Shown here in pieces: positions 26,201 through 36,580 of a stretch of DNA of 64,000 bases. The first letter of the stretch is position 1; every line of letters starts with the position of its first letter. A model generated the notes under the pieces. The model did not search any database, had not been told where the DNA came from, and worked only from the letters and a program-made list of their open reading frames with translations. Both the position numbers and the translations under genes were made by a program. Origin of the DNA: Colius striatus (Eukaryota; Chordata; Aves; Coliiformes; Coliidae); contig NC_084767.1 in assembly GCF_028858725.1 (NCBI RefSeq), positions 34,327,519 through 34,391,518 on the forward strand, in the 5' to 3' direction.

Positions 26201-29200
26201 TAATTCCATCATCACAGCACTAAAAATGATATTACTATGGATTTGATCTAAATTGATTTCTAAAGATTTTCTTGATTCTTCTACCCTGTTTAAATCTGAT
26301 TCATTCTCTGAATGCACAGTGGTATTGGTTCTCAGGTTTTTTTTGTTTGTTCTTGTTGAGGACTGCACATCTAGTTATGAGAAAGAAGTAACAAGCTCAA
26401 GTGCACACTAACTTTATTTACACAAGTTATATAAGCTATGTATGTCTTTCACGTACATAGTAGCATAATTAACCTTTTTAAGCCTAACACTACAGCTAAG
26501 GTAGGAAGAAAAATCCAGTTGCATTTTAGCATAGAAAGAAACTTTCTTGCAGTCTTGAAAGACAGGAGAACCGAAAGAACAATATATCAAAGAAAAAGGT
26601 TTATCAAACTGTTTCTCTTTGAGATTAACAGAAAAATAAATCAAACCAACAAATCACACGCTTTTTGTGAAGAGGATCAGTACACATAAGAATACAATAT
26701 ACGCTGTTCAAAACCATTTAGAAGCTCTGACCTTAGAGCACCGCCAATTACTAATTGTACCTCTAAGGTGGGCAAAAATAGAAACTCTTCAGAAAATTTA
26801 AAAGTACCTATGTATTAGTGGCATTACAAGCATTTTGGGAGGTCATTCTGCTTGGTTGCTGAGAGGAGTCTCCGGACTCAGATGGCTTACTAGTATTTGG
26901 AAAATTCACTGCACATAAATACGTTTCAGCCATTTCAGGCAAACATTACAGCCAGCTCTCCTGCAGCAACTGGTTCCACCAGGTAATTTCAAGCTAAAAG
27001 TTCCTACCCAGTGCTAAGTCACCTTAATAAAGATTTACACTAATTACATGCAAGATTACTCAGGTAGGTAGGGTCCTAAAATCAAAAGCAAATATATTTA
27101 CTTGAATAAATGAAATCACAGGATGTACAGCTTTGAAACCTAGCTTTATACAATTTTTGTTATTTTCCTCAAAGTACAGGATCAAAATAATAGATAATTT
27201 GTTATAATTTTCTCTTGTGAACATGCGTATGTTCAATCTCTCCTCACTCACCTTGCCACATGAAAGCTTCAAGCAACTCTTCATTTTCGTTAATATTCTT
27301 GTTATGTTGTGCCATGTCCCTTTATTCACACATACAAAGTAGTTCTGAAGAGAGATGTTTTGTAATTCAGGGCTTCTTGTGTTACCACAGTAAAAGCACA
27401 AAATCTTCCTCCACCTCACCTGAAAACACTGCCCTTGAGAACTGAACTGGTTATTAGATAAACCTTCTAACTGGCAGCAGCAGCCATAAAAAGAGGAGGA
27501 GTTCCAGGGCAATAATTTTTGTGTTGGTTTTGGGTTTTTTTTTCCTGATGGATGTCAACTACAAATTCACCCCAAGCATGAGTTTGGCATTCTCATTAGG
27601 AAAAAGCTGTAAAAATGTTTCCATACAGATATAGAGAAGGGGAAGATAGAGACATAAAAAAACCTAAGTTACAATTCAAGAGTACAATTGTCACATTTAT
27701 TCTTAATTCCAATCAATAGAAAGAAAGATACAAATTTCACCTACTAAGCTATTCAGCAATGATTATAACTAGGTCCCGATTTATATTTGTATTTGTCTGG
27801 GACCTTCCCAGTATCTCCCTCTAAAATACTGTGGTCAAAACAAGCTAATATGACTACTACATTCAACCTCTTTAGACAATGTCTAGGAGAAAGATACACC
27901 ATATTTATCTTGAGTTTAAAAGACTCAGCAGCTACTACAGTGTTCTGAAATGATAAAATTAGTTTTGTATGTTATGCCTAATAGCTATTTTTTCACTTAT
28001 TATAGGTCACTGTTACAGCTCGTTTTTGAGAATGTTGAGAAAACAGCTATGGTGATCATTCAGAAAACTCTCACAAGCAGTTTACTATTTTGACAGGATG
28101 CTTTCTGTAGTTAAAAATGACTTGTCACTGGGTGAAAGAGGAAGACACCACTTTCTGTAGTACCATGACAGCCAAATAATACATTGTTGATAAACCAATG
28201 CTGCAGGTTGGACCCGTAGGACCTTCACACAGACTGAAAGTCCTTCTCTCGGAGCAATATGCTTCATCATACTGGAATGGCAAGTGTTGACCAGAGACCT
28301 TCAGTAGGGCCACATTTGATATGAAGGTTCTTTCCAGCACTGACAGGCTCTGATCCTACCTCTTTATAATTAAGACTTCAAGGTTTTACTTTAAGGTACA
28401 CACCCCACTACAAAAGTATTCACTCAACTGAAAAATCATTTGTGCTTACAATATTGTTATAAGAAACAGTCCAAGCTACAAATGTTAAGCAGCTTTCCAA
28501 GTACTTTCCACAGTTAAAAGGCAATAAAACCAATCCTACAAGTTCAACTGATAACAAGACTGCTTTAAATTGTCAAGTATTGCACTCTCAGGAGGTAATA
28601 TTTTACTTACTTGCTATTCAACCCGAGTGAAGCTTAAAGCACAAACAACAACAAAAATCCCTTTCAGAGGTAGAACATATAAGGAAGAGGTTTAACATCT
28701 TTGTTGGTGACAGGGACAGTGGTTATTGACTGCACCCTCAGCAAGTTTGCCTGCCACACCAAACTCTGTGTTGTGGTCAAACACGCTAGAGGGAAATGAT
28801 GCCATCCAAAGGGACCTCGACATGCTTGAGAGGTGAGCCTGAGCAAACCTCATGAAGTTCAACAGTGCCAAGTGCAAGGTCCTGCACATGTGTTGGGGCG
28901 ATTCCAAGCAAAAACACCCTCTGGGTAGTGAATGGATTGAGAGCAGGCCCTGAGGAGAAGGACATGGGGGTGCTGGTTGATGAGAAGCTCAACATGACTG
29001 GCCAATGCGCACTTGCAGCGCAGAAAGTCAACTGTATCCTGGCCTGCACCAAACAAAGCATGGCCAGCAGGTCAAGGGAGGTGACTCATCCCCTCTACTC
29101 TGCTCTTGTGAGACCCGACCTGCAGTGCTGCCTCCAGCCCTGGGGATCCCAGCATAAGACACACATTGACATGTCAGAGTGAGCCCAGAGGAAGCCACAA

Positions 29201-31537
29201 AGACGATCAAAGAGCTGAAGCATCCCTCCTATGAAGACAGGCTGAGAGAGTCAGAGTTGCTTAGACTGGAGAAGAGAAGGCTCCGAGAAGACCTCATAGC
29301 AGCCTTCCAGTATCTAAAGGGGAGCTATAAGAAGGCTAGAGAGGGACACAAGCATGTAGTGATAGGACAAGTGGTAGTGGCTTTAAGCTGAAAGAGGGCA
29401 GATTTAGATTAGATGTAAGAAAGAAGTTCTTCAGAAGGCACTGAACAGGTTGCCCAGAGAGGCTGTGGATGCCCCATCTCTGTAAGTGTTTGAGGTCAGG
29501 TTCAATGGGGCTTTGAGCAACCTGGCCTAGTGGAATGTGTACCTGTCCATGACATGAGAGTTGGAACTATATGGTCTTTAAGGTCCCTTTCAACTGAAAT
29601 AATTCTATAATTACAGAGATATATAAATACCATGTTCATTCACTCAAGTGGTTTGTTCCAATAGTACCAATATACAGAGGAAACCAGACTTTCCTATTTT
29701 TCTGAAGTAATTACAATACACTCTCTTTTCACATGAAAACACTTGAAATTACAGGGAAGTAGTTGGCAGCCTTCTATAAATTTGATTTTCTACCGTATTA
29801 CATGGTTTTTTTGAGTGATCAGAAGCTGTCCATTTTCTTCCTTATAAGCTACTTAACATTTCTGTAACTGGAAGACAGTGATTGATGTTGATCTAGTACC
29901 CACCTCTCTGGTGTTTACAGCATTTCTATTTCCAGAAGAAACCATTAACAGCATTTCAATAGCAACACTAACAAAAAACATCAGGGCAAACATTCAAACA
30001 TCACAGTCTCATTAAGGTTCCTCAAAAAAAAGCTGCTGCAAACTGCACATCTCTTCAATTACACCTAATCTAGTGCAATTCTAAATTCCCGTCTCTTTTC
30101 ACCATCATATGCTGCCACTCTTATTTTCATGTGAAATCTAATCATCAGGCAGCCACGGGATGTGCTAAGTCAGCTGTTAGAATTGCAGTGCTGAACAAAA
30201 AGCACTTCCCCAGAACTCTGATTTTCCTTCCAACTGTCCAAAGTTTTTTATTTGAATCCTTTAATTTTTTTTTCTGTTTACAGTTTTCTCTTCAATAAGT
30301 AGAAAAAAAATCCTAGGCCCAGATATACTCACTCATGTAACGGAAGGGCTCCTCATCACGAACAGGAGAAGTGATTTCAGGCAGGTGGCCATGGCATGCA
30401 GGGGTCTGAATCCAGTCTTGATTTTCATACAGATACAGAGAATCCACTCGTAACTTGTAATCTGGCAACTGCTCTTCTAGCATGCTCACCAACTCTACCT
30501 CAGCAAGGTCCTCACTGGAGCAGACATCTGAGAGTGAATAAATGCCAGTAATAGCACTTTACTATTAAACATGACATGTACTTAATACTGCTCCAGGAGT
30601 ATACATTCTATATCCCATAATACTTTCTAAACCTTCAGTAGATTTGAAGACAACTACTCTGTACCAGAATGCTTATCGAATCAATACTTGATTTACACTG
30701 TAATACTTGTCAATTCCTCAATCTCAACTGACTTCACAACTTCCTAGAAAGATGGTCTAGCCATGATTTCCTCTGACTTCTTGGATACGATCTATGCAAT
30801 TAGTTTTAATTTCTATCTTTTCCTCTTCATTGAAGTAAAACATAAGTCTACATTTTACTACCTATTGATTTTGTAAGGTTTCATTTGCTTTAGCATAGTC
30901 ACACTTCCCTTTTCAGAAGGAAATTCACATTTTTCTTGTTCTTCTGTTTATCCTTTTGTTTGGTAAAGAACATAGATGTAAATAGTAGCAGCTACAAAAA
31001 ACAACTGAATACTGCCTTGAAGTCAGGGAACAAATATAAATTCCATTATGATCCTTATGGAATCACACTCTGAGAAACACAATACTGAGAATGTTGGAAA
31101 GGAAGTTTAACTCTTCCTGTGGTGTCTCCTGCTCTTAATCTCTTCAGAATTATTGACTAAAAAAAAATCAGCATCAAATCTAAGTTGATAAAATACTATA
31201 TATCAAAGGTACACAACAATCATCTTTCCCACACTTCTGCTAAAGATGAAGACTATCTTCAATATCTTTCAATGTAAAAAATGTTGATTATTGACACTAA
31301 GAATTTTACAAACAACATTTTATAGTGGAAGTTGATCTTATAAGCTCAACTTATAAGACAACTAAGAGGACGCATCAACCTTGTTCATTTGTTGTATCAG
31401 ATAAGCAATACAAATAATGTAAAACTGAAGGCTGTCTTCAGGTTGGTATTCTGTAATGTTAGACACATTCAGGATTTTAACACTTAATTCTTCTACTTAC
31501 CAGAGATGCTCTCCAAGCCCCTGCGATCAAAATTCAT
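10578..31537 (-). CDS. TRAK2: Trafficking kinesin-binding protein 2, complete coding region (15 coding exons)
   Basis: Adaptor linking kinesin-1 and dynein/dynactin to Miro on mitochondria; also known as GRIF-1/Milton 2. Coding exons in transcript order: 31501-31537, 30333-30527, 24986-25056, 22083-22199, 20521-20730, 18096-18174, 16225-16355, 15967-16041, 15397-15534, 14377-14456, 13479-13682, 13047-13345, 12161-12439, 11839-11938, 10578-11253. All borders are GT-AG and phases join to 896 residues (human 914). The HAP1/Milton-type coiled coil covers about residues 70-340. A dynein CC1-box AARIG lies at 109-113. The Milton C-terminal part carries [11 protein letters not shown] and YRLSIGE, and the protein ends KMDVLKEN. 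Start ATG at 31537 has an in-frame TGA 21 nt upstream. It aligns to an internal Met of human TRAK2, so the N-terminus is about 17 residues shorter. TRAK1 is excluded by the C-terminal sequence and by gene neighbours. Confidence 0.95.
11839..11938 (-). CDS. TRAK2: TRAK2 coding exon 14
   Basis: Residues 639-671: [18 protein letters not shown] followed by [13 protein letters not shown], strongly conserved. 100 nt; donor CCCAG|GTACGA. Confidence 0.93.
12161..12439 (-). CDS. TRAK2: TRAK2 coding exon 13
   Basis: Residues 546-638, with [26 protein letters not shown] and an acidic run ([12 protein letters not shown]). A CR1 element ends about 19 nt upstream of its splice acceptor. Confidence 0.93.
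12459..12798 (-). mobile_element. CR1 LINE fragment abutting TRAK2 exon 13
   Basis: Minus-strand CR1 3' part, about 340 bp: GGGTTGGAAGGGACC, the 'TGGGCAGCCTGTTC' block, and 'CTTTATGTATTTGTAAACATT'. Same orientation as TRAK2 transcription; its 3' end lies about 19 nt upstream of the exon at 12439. Confidence 0.92.
13047..13345 (-). CDS. TRAK2: TRAK2 coding exon 12
   Basis: Residues 446-545: [25 protein letters not shown] and [13 protein letters not shown]. Acceptor TCTCCCAG, donor G|GTAAGA. Confidence 0.94.
13479..13682 (-). CDS. TRAK2: TRAK2 coding exon 11
   Basis: Residues 378-445: [19 protein letters not shown] and [18 protein letters not shown]. Acceptor TTTTCTGCAG, donor AA|GTAGGA. Confidence 0.93.
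14377..14456 (-). CDS. TRAK2: TRAK2 coding exon 10
   Basis: Residues 352-377, [16 protein letters not shown] followed by an acidic segment. Acceptor TTCTTTAG, donor AA|GTATGT. Confidence 0.92.
15397..15534 (-). CDS. TRAK2: TRAK2 coding exon 9
   Basis: Residues 306-351, [19 protein letters not shown], the end of the long coiled coil, then a short Cys/His-containing stretch that replaces a more hydrophilic human segment. Donor GTG|GTAATA. Confidence 0.92.
15573..15647 (+). mobile_element. CR1 LINE fragment, short 3' end
   Basis: Plus-strand CR1 terminus: TTGGACTAGATGATCTCTAA, GGTCCCTTCCAGCCCC and the ATTCTATGATTCTATG tail. About 75 bp, antisense to TRAK2, starting some 38 nt upstream of TRAK2 exon 9. 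Confidence 0.9.
15967..16041 (-). CDS. TRAK2: TRAK2 coding exon 8
   Basis: Residues 281-305, coiled-coil heptads [19 protein letters not shown]. 75 nt, phase 0 at both ends. Confidence 0.93.
16225..16355 (-). CDS. TRAK2: TRAK2 coding exon 7
   Basis: Residues 237-280, [19 protein letters not shown] and [14 protein letters not shown], coiled coil. Acceptor CTTGTAG, donor GAA|GTAAGG. Confidence 0.93.
18096..18174 (-). CDS. TRAK2: TRAK2 coding exon 6
   Basis: Residues 211-236, [18 protein letters not shown], coiled coil within the kinesin-binding region. Donor C|GTGAGT. Confidence 0.93.
18685..19258 (+). mobile_element. CR1 LINE fragment
   Basis: Plus-strand, 5'-truncated CR1 of about 570 bp with remains of the ORF2 C-terminus (AAGAAGGCCAATGGCATCCT, 'GAACTGCTGGACAGAGT') and an intact 3' tail. 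In TRAK2 intron 5, antisense. Confidence 0.92.
20521..20730 (-). CDS. TRAK2: TRAK2 coding exon 5
   Basis: Residues 141-210. Contains the highly conserved [19 protein letters not shown] and NESF, then a coiled coil ending ENLALRSK. 210 nt, phase 0 at both ends. Confidence 0.95.
22083..22199 (-). CDS. TRAK2: TRAK2 coding exon 4 (CC1 box)
   Basis: Residues 102-140, [18 protein letters not shown]: the AAxxG CC1-box (109-113) known in dynein adaptors to contact the light intermediate chain. Donor CGA|GTGAGT; a U/C-rich tract (plus 22020-22052) begins about 30 nt into the intron. Confidence 0.94.
22580..23243 (+). mobile_element. CR1 LINE, 5' portion of an LTR-split element
   Basis: Plus-strand CR1 from ORF2 C-terminal remains to 'TACAAGTTGAAACATGAAAAG', interrupted by a solo LTR at 23244 and resuming at 24546 in the same register (GTTTCAAAGAAACATAAGG). 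Confidence 0.92.
23239..23243 (+). repeat. Target-site duplication AGTTT, left
   Basis: Five-base direct duplication AGTTT immediately before the LTR; an identical copy follows it at 24546-24550. Confidence 0.85.
23244..24545 (+). mobile_element. Solo LTR of an endogenous retrovirus
   Basis: 1302 bp bounded by TGTCGTGGTTTG and CAAACCACAACA, near-perfect 12-bp inverted termini of TG...CA form, with a 5-bp AGTTT duplication. U3/R/U5 signals are visible: CCAAT at 23364, TTTTTAAG near 23388, AATAAA at 24314. No internal coding region or second LTR is present, so this is a solo LTR left by recombination. A 5-bp duplication fits ERVL-like families; the family is inferred, not checked. Confidence 0.9.
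24546..24768 (+). mobile_element. CR1 LINE, 3' portion of an LTR-split element
   Basis: Continuation of the CR1 at 22580, including the right AGTTT copy, 'TGTGGAGTCTCCTTCTCTGG' and the tail at TTGGACTAGATGATC. Confidence 0.92.
24986..25056 (-). CDS. TRAK2: TRAK2 coding exon 3
   Basis: Residues 78-101, [20 protein letters not shown]. Preceded by CTTCTCAG acceptor; donor GAG|GTATGC. Confidence 0.92.
28698..29616 (+). mobile_element. Older CR1 LINE fragment
   Basis: Plus-strand CR1 of a different, more diverged subfamily, about 920 bp: ORF2 C-terminal remains with stops and frameshifts, 'GATTAGATGTAAGAAAGAAG', 'GAGAGGCTGTGGATGCCCC' and a degenerate tail. Confidence 0.88.
30333..30527 (-). CDS. 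TRAK2: TRAK2 coding exon 2
   Basis: Residues 13-77, with [31 protein letters not shown] and EEPFRYM. Acceptor ACTCTCAG, donor A|GTGAGT. Confidence 0.94.
31501..31537 (-). CDS. TRAK2: TRAK2 coding exon 1 (start codon)
   Basis: Residues 1-12 ([12 protein letters not shown]). ATG has A at -3? no: context ACTCATGA is only moderate. An in-frame TGA lies 21 nt upstream in the same exon. The exon probably extends to about 31577, where a weak ACTACAG acceptor is seen. Confidence 0.75.
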
Positions 31538-32297
31538 GAGTCCTTTCTTCACAGTTCACTTCTTTGGAAATAGCATTCTGTAGTCAGATTGTGCACCGTC
31601 CCTTTACTGCTTTGGTAGAAAGATGGCTTTGGTTTAGAGACAGAGTAAATGAGAGCCATCAAGCCACCAAGATACTAACAAACCTGGCATCAACTCACTT
31701 TTGTAGACTGGTTCATACCCAAGATCTGTTGCCATATGATGACATGCTTATTTTATCTGGGCTAGTACTGATCAGTAGAAGGACATATCTACAGGACACT
31801 CAATGTAAGGCACCATCTAGAAATGAAACAAACAGAATACCAAATTTAACAGATGTCACTTGTTTAAACAAGACAAGTAAATTAATGTGACTTTGTCTCT
31901 TTCAGTCTGAATTTCCTCCCTGTACTATCATTTAACTAGAAAAAAAGTAAAAAAAAAAAAAAAGTAATCCTCGCTTTATACATTGTATGCAAAATACAGC
32001 ATTAAAAATGTCGTTTCCCTGCAGCACTGATTTTGTCAATTACCTATTTGTCTACCTCATTCCTCCTCTTCCATATACTATTTAGTGTATGACAGGTTCA
32101 TTCACTGAAATGAGGCATTTCCTTTTTATTCTAAAGGACAGTAGTTCCAACTAAACAAAAATTTTCTTCAGGCTACTGTTTTTATTTAAAACAATAGACT
32201 CTGAAGGCAGGATTTCAAAACCATCACTCTTAGCTTTCTGATCATTAAAAAGGTTTTATAGAACTGTTTGCTTTATATCTTTCTCTTTAGAAGTCAC

Positions 32298-32896
32298 AGA
32301 ACCATGGAATCACAGTTGGTAGGGGTTGGAAGGGACCTCTAAAGATCACCTAGTCCACCCTCCCTGCTAAAGCAGGTCCACGTAGACCAGGTCACACAGG
32401 AACACATCCAGGCAGGTTTTGAAAACCTCCAGAGAAGGAGACTCCACACCTTCCCTGTGCCAGGGCCCCTCACCTGAGCAGGAAAGATGTTTTTCCTTAA
32501 TTTTAAGTGGAATTTTTTGTGTTCCAGCTTTTGTCTATTTCCCATAGTCCTATCCCTGAACACTACAGAAAAAAAAAGTGTTGTCACATCCTCTTGATAT
32601 ACACCTTTCAAATACTTGTAAGTATTAATGAGGTCCCCCTCAGTCTCCTCCGAGCTAAATAGCCCCAGTTCCCACAGCCTTTCCTCACAAGGAAGATGGT
32701 CCAGTCCCCTGATCATCTTAGTGGCCCGGCACTAGACTCTCTCTAGAAGTTCCCCGCCCCTCTTGAGCTGGAGAGCCCAGAACTGGACACAGGACTCCAG
32801 AAGAGGTCTCACCAGGGCAGAGTAGAGGGGGAGAAGAAACTCCCTTGACCTGCTGGCCACACTCTTCTTGATGCATCCCAGGATGCCATTGGCCTT
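32298..32896 (-). mobile_element. CR1 LINE fragment joined to an LTR
   Basis: Minus-strand CR1 of about 600 bp, same subfamily as 50037-51440, stopping abruptly at 'GATGCCATTGGCCTT', where the LTR begins. No continuation of the CR1 was found beyond the LTR. Confidence 0.9.
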
Positions 32897-33245
32897 TGTC
32901 GTGCTTTAGGTCCATCAGGGAACAAAAGACCTGAGTCTCAAGTACCAAAGACTCAAGTACCAAAGACCTGAGGATTGCCAAAGGGCAAGGAGAGCTTAAT
33001 TGCTGCTTGAAGTTTAGGACAAAACAGACCAGGCTACTTGGCTTAGGGAAGAAAACAAAATAATTTAATGCAACATCAACTAAAACATAACCTTAAAACC
33101 CCAAAACATAGCCAAAATAAAACAACATGGAGTAGTACAAAAATGAAGAGTCCGACCAGCCCTTTAAGAACACTGTCTCCCCACTCCTCCCCTCTTCCCA
33201 GGCTCAGAGCCTTGATCCTGGTGTTTTTACCTCCTCCCCCATTGC
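32897..33245 (-). mobile_element. Truncated endogenous retrovirus LTR, 3' part
   Basis: Minus-oriented, similar throughout to the 3' third of the LTR at 48766-49759: terminal TGTCGTGCTTTAGG, an A/T-rich stretch with the same TTTAATGCA..ATCAACTAAAACATA segment, and the GGCTCAGAGCC block. The 5' part of the LTR is missing. Confidence 0.85.
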
Positions 33246-33940
33246 AGTAAAACACTGATATTTCAATGTATGGTTTGATCTTAGTGGCAAAGACAGAAAT
33301 GAGTTCTGACCATGTGACGGGAGAGTTTGTTAATTTTTCCTTCAATGAGTCAGAAGACCTCAGCCAAGATTATCTTGCAAAAGCAGGACTGAGTAAAGCC
33401 TTAGAAAAGCTGAAATAGCTATAAAATATTAAAAGTTATTGTCTTACCCTCGTAACTTGTCCAATTAAAAAAAACCACAGTTTTGCCATCTTATTTCAGA
33501 ATGTAATTCTGTAGACACGCTATCACTAAAAATCTACTTAAAATTTGAATTATCAGAAAGGTGAGATGAGTTGCTTTTACAACTGGAAACTGCATACAAA
33601 CAAATGTGTATGTGTTAGTTTCTTTGAGGATAAAAAGTTAAAAACGTATCCAAAATATTGCCTCTGTTTTGACAACATCCAAACTCAAATATAACTAACT
33701 TGTTATTCCTGCAGTTAACTCCTCATGAACACTTGAAAAGGTAACACTAGATCTGCTCCTCTGTACAAATACAGGATGCCAGACCTCAGGCCTCAACTAA
33801 GACAAACAACATTTCAACAACAAAGAAGATACTAACTTGATGAAGGGGGAAAGCAACATCCATTTTTCAAAAGGAATACAAGTGAGTCATTTATTCTGGG
33901 ATGATGAATTTTACTGCTATGCAAAGATACAATTAAAGAA

Positions 33941-33975
33941 AAAAAAGTACCATGTCATTAACATGGTACTTTTTT
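33941..33975. repeat. Perfect 15-bp inverted repeat with 5-nt loop
   Basis: AAAAAAGTACCATGT and its exact reverse complement separated by CATTA. In TRAK2 intron 1, not part of a repeat I recognise. Confidence 0.85.
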
Positions 33976-34889
33976 CATTACTAAAATTAGAATGGTGTCA
34001 AGCCAGGTAATAACAATAAACATATTTTGCATTTCAAGGTTAATGAAACAGTTCTATTCTTATAGCAAATATGACCACACTGAATTGCTGTCAAAACATT
34101 CCTGGCTGTAGTGCTCAGAGGCAGAAACTAAATCCTTCAACACTATATAGTATGGGATGAAGGGCAAAGGACTATATACCGGAAAACAAACCTTTGTGAA
34201 CGCAAACTTTGTCTAATCACAGTTAACACTTCCTACATGCCTAACATTTTTCTTTTCTGCCATTACTATCTCTACAGAAACCTACTTAGTACTTGTGGTG
34301 CTCTCATGTAAGGAACAAAAAAAAAAAATGTTTAAAAGAGTGCACAAACACAACTCCAGCAACAAGTGTAACACTTGTAAGCAAACTTGCAACAGACCTT
34401 AAACAACAAATACTATGGTATAAGAAAGGCAGTGTCAGAAAACAAAACAAAAGCCTCCTCACACCTCCTGGACTGTTTATAATTTGAAGTCAGGGTAAGG
34501 TTTCAGAGAGGAAGTTCAACAACACCTCTTGGACAGTGACAAATATCAAGAACATCATGAAGCTGGCCACAACAGTTCCCTCATCCTACTTATTCAGAAT
34601 TATGCCAAGCCACTCACTTTTACCCCTTATCAGTCACTTGGAATAATTCTCCCTACGTGGTAAAACTACCTGTTAAGTATATGTATATATACACACTGTA
34701 GAGTATCAGTTAAGATTTTTCTTTTTTAAATCCTACACACTTGGAGGGTGTCTTTGTCACCCTTAGCACAGAGTGTGAAAACAGCATATGCTTAACTGAA
34801 GTCTAACTTAATATGAAACACGCTACCTACACGAAATACCCCTATCAAGTTTTTTTAAATTTCTAATTCTTTTTTGTAAATGCACAATT

Positions 34890-34988
34890 ATAACATTACT
34901 ACAGGTAAATATTATTTCTTGCAGGTAGATTTTTTCACCTAAAAAAAGAAAACCTGCAAGAAATAATGTACAAATATAGCAATGTTAT
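34890..34988. repeat. 97-bp imperfect palindrome
   Basis: Inner arms ATTATTTCTTGCAGGT (34911-34926) and ACCTGCAAGAAATAAT (34952-34967) are perfect over 16 bp. Outer arms TAACATT-x-CTA (34891-34901) and TAG-x-AATGTTA (34977-34987) also pair, leaving a 9-nt internal mismatch and a 25-nt loop. Resembles a pre-miRNA fold or a small palindromic element. Confidence 0.8.
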
Positions 34989-36485
34989 GATCACGGGGGA
35001 ATCAATTTCCTTTTTCAGAGAAAAAAAGAACTGTCATGAATTAAGTATTTGTTGGTTAGAGAGTGGAAAAATGTGATATATGCTCAAAGCAAGTACTGCG
35101 CTAATATTTCATTACAAATGTTGTTAGAGCCAGCAGTCATCACTTTAACAGTTACAACTCTATTTTTATCAAAATAAACCAGACTGATCTATATGAGTCT
35201 GTCACCAAAGTATCGCAAGCAATCTAAATAGACAAAAAATATCATTTCTTTTGCAGTCATCGCCGTGAAAATGCCATTTTTGCATCTTCTTGGAAAACTA
35301 ATCAATGAATCATGTTTACCCTTCCTGAAAGGCAGTATTCCCACTGAACAATATTCACCCCAGCAAGTCCACTATTAGAGGCAAGCCATCATCAGAAAAG
35401 TCTGTGATTTTCCAGCACTCTAAGCCACATTTTCAGATACTCCTGACAGAAATTTGACAAATTGATACAGTTGTACTAGATGACACCAACACCAGAGAGC
35501 TGACAGGTATTGGAAATTACTTTGTTTCAATTTAGACTCGGTGTTAGAAGCCTGATAAAAAAGACACCTGTTTTACTCAGAAGCACATCTTCTGAAGGAT
35601 AACAAGTCTCTGAAAACAAACCTGAAATTTACTAGGTTTCCTTGTAATGTTATGTATTTGCATCACACTCTCCTAACCACTCGACAACAATCCTGAAACA
35701 TAAACAAAAACCAAGCACGTATGCAACAGCCCACAGCTGAAGATGCATTTAAAAAAACTCCAAAGACACAAGGATGCAAGCCCACGTAGCATTTTTCACT
35801 AGGATCGTTGACAGAATAAAAGACATTTACTGACGCTCTTGCTACAGTTTAATCAGCTGATCAGAATCACTAACAATGAGATTTAAAAGTTGATAGAAAT
35901 CAAAATGTCCTTGCCTTCAAATCTATATGTAAGCAGGAGCACAACTGCCAAGACGCTTTCCCTTCTATGAGCAGTGATCTAAACCTCCAAGGAAAGCACC
36001 TACGATTCTCTAAGGCACAAAGCAGCTCTGGGGCACGCACTGAAGGTCACGCCAGACATCACGGCTGCGGTTACAGCCTTCAGAGCCTGGCATGTGACTG
36101 CAATCTAAGCGCAGATACGGAACGGACTAAGCTTAACATAGGTTCTGTCTATGCCGCCGCCATGAAAAGAGTTCTGTCAGCTGCAGCCCAAGGAAGGACA
36201 AGGCTCCCTTTTTCGCCTCCCCTCCCCAGAGAGTTGACCAGTAAAGATAGCACAGCCGCCCCGGCCGCTTGGCCCGGGACGCGTCCTCACGCCCGTCCCC
36301 GCGGCCCGCTGCGCCTCGGCAGCCTGCGCTAGGCACGGCTGGGAACCCGGGCCAGCCTAGGGGTGCCTTGGGGAACAGCCTCGAGGGGAGACAGGATGTG
36401 GCCATGAAGGCGTTAGCACAAAAGGGCAGAGAGCGAGGAGGTCGCTCGTGAAATTGCCCCCGACCCGGCACCGAGCACCTCTTAC

Positions 36486-36580
36486 CCGCCCCGCGCTTCA
36501 CTCCGACGCTCCTCCTTCCCGCCGCCGCCCGAGGCCGACGGGCGACTGCCCGTATGTAATAAAGCGGCGACTGAGGAGCA
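36486..36580 (-). other. TRAK2: Probable noncoding first exon of TRAK2
   Basis: A strong donor (GCGG|GTAAGAGG on the minus strand; GT at 36484-36485) lies in the CpG island at the expected position for a 5'UTR exon. The upstream limit is a guess, as no transcript data are visible. Confidence 0.4.

Larger units (their letters stand above)
31578..36483 (-). other. TRAK2 intron 1
   Basis: 4.9 kb AT-rich intron. It holds a CR1 piece joined to a truncated LTR (32298-33245), a perfect 15-bp hairpin (33941-33975) and a 97-bp imperfect palindrome (34890-34988). No exon was recognised. Confidence 0.6.

Noticed and set aside
36161-36332. Plus-strand ORF MKRVLSAAAQ... with ideal Kozak GCCGCCATG
   Set aside because: 56 codons in a CpG-island flank, antisense to TRAK2 intron 1. 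GC-rich DNA has few stops, the context arises easily from GCC repeats, and no known motif is present.
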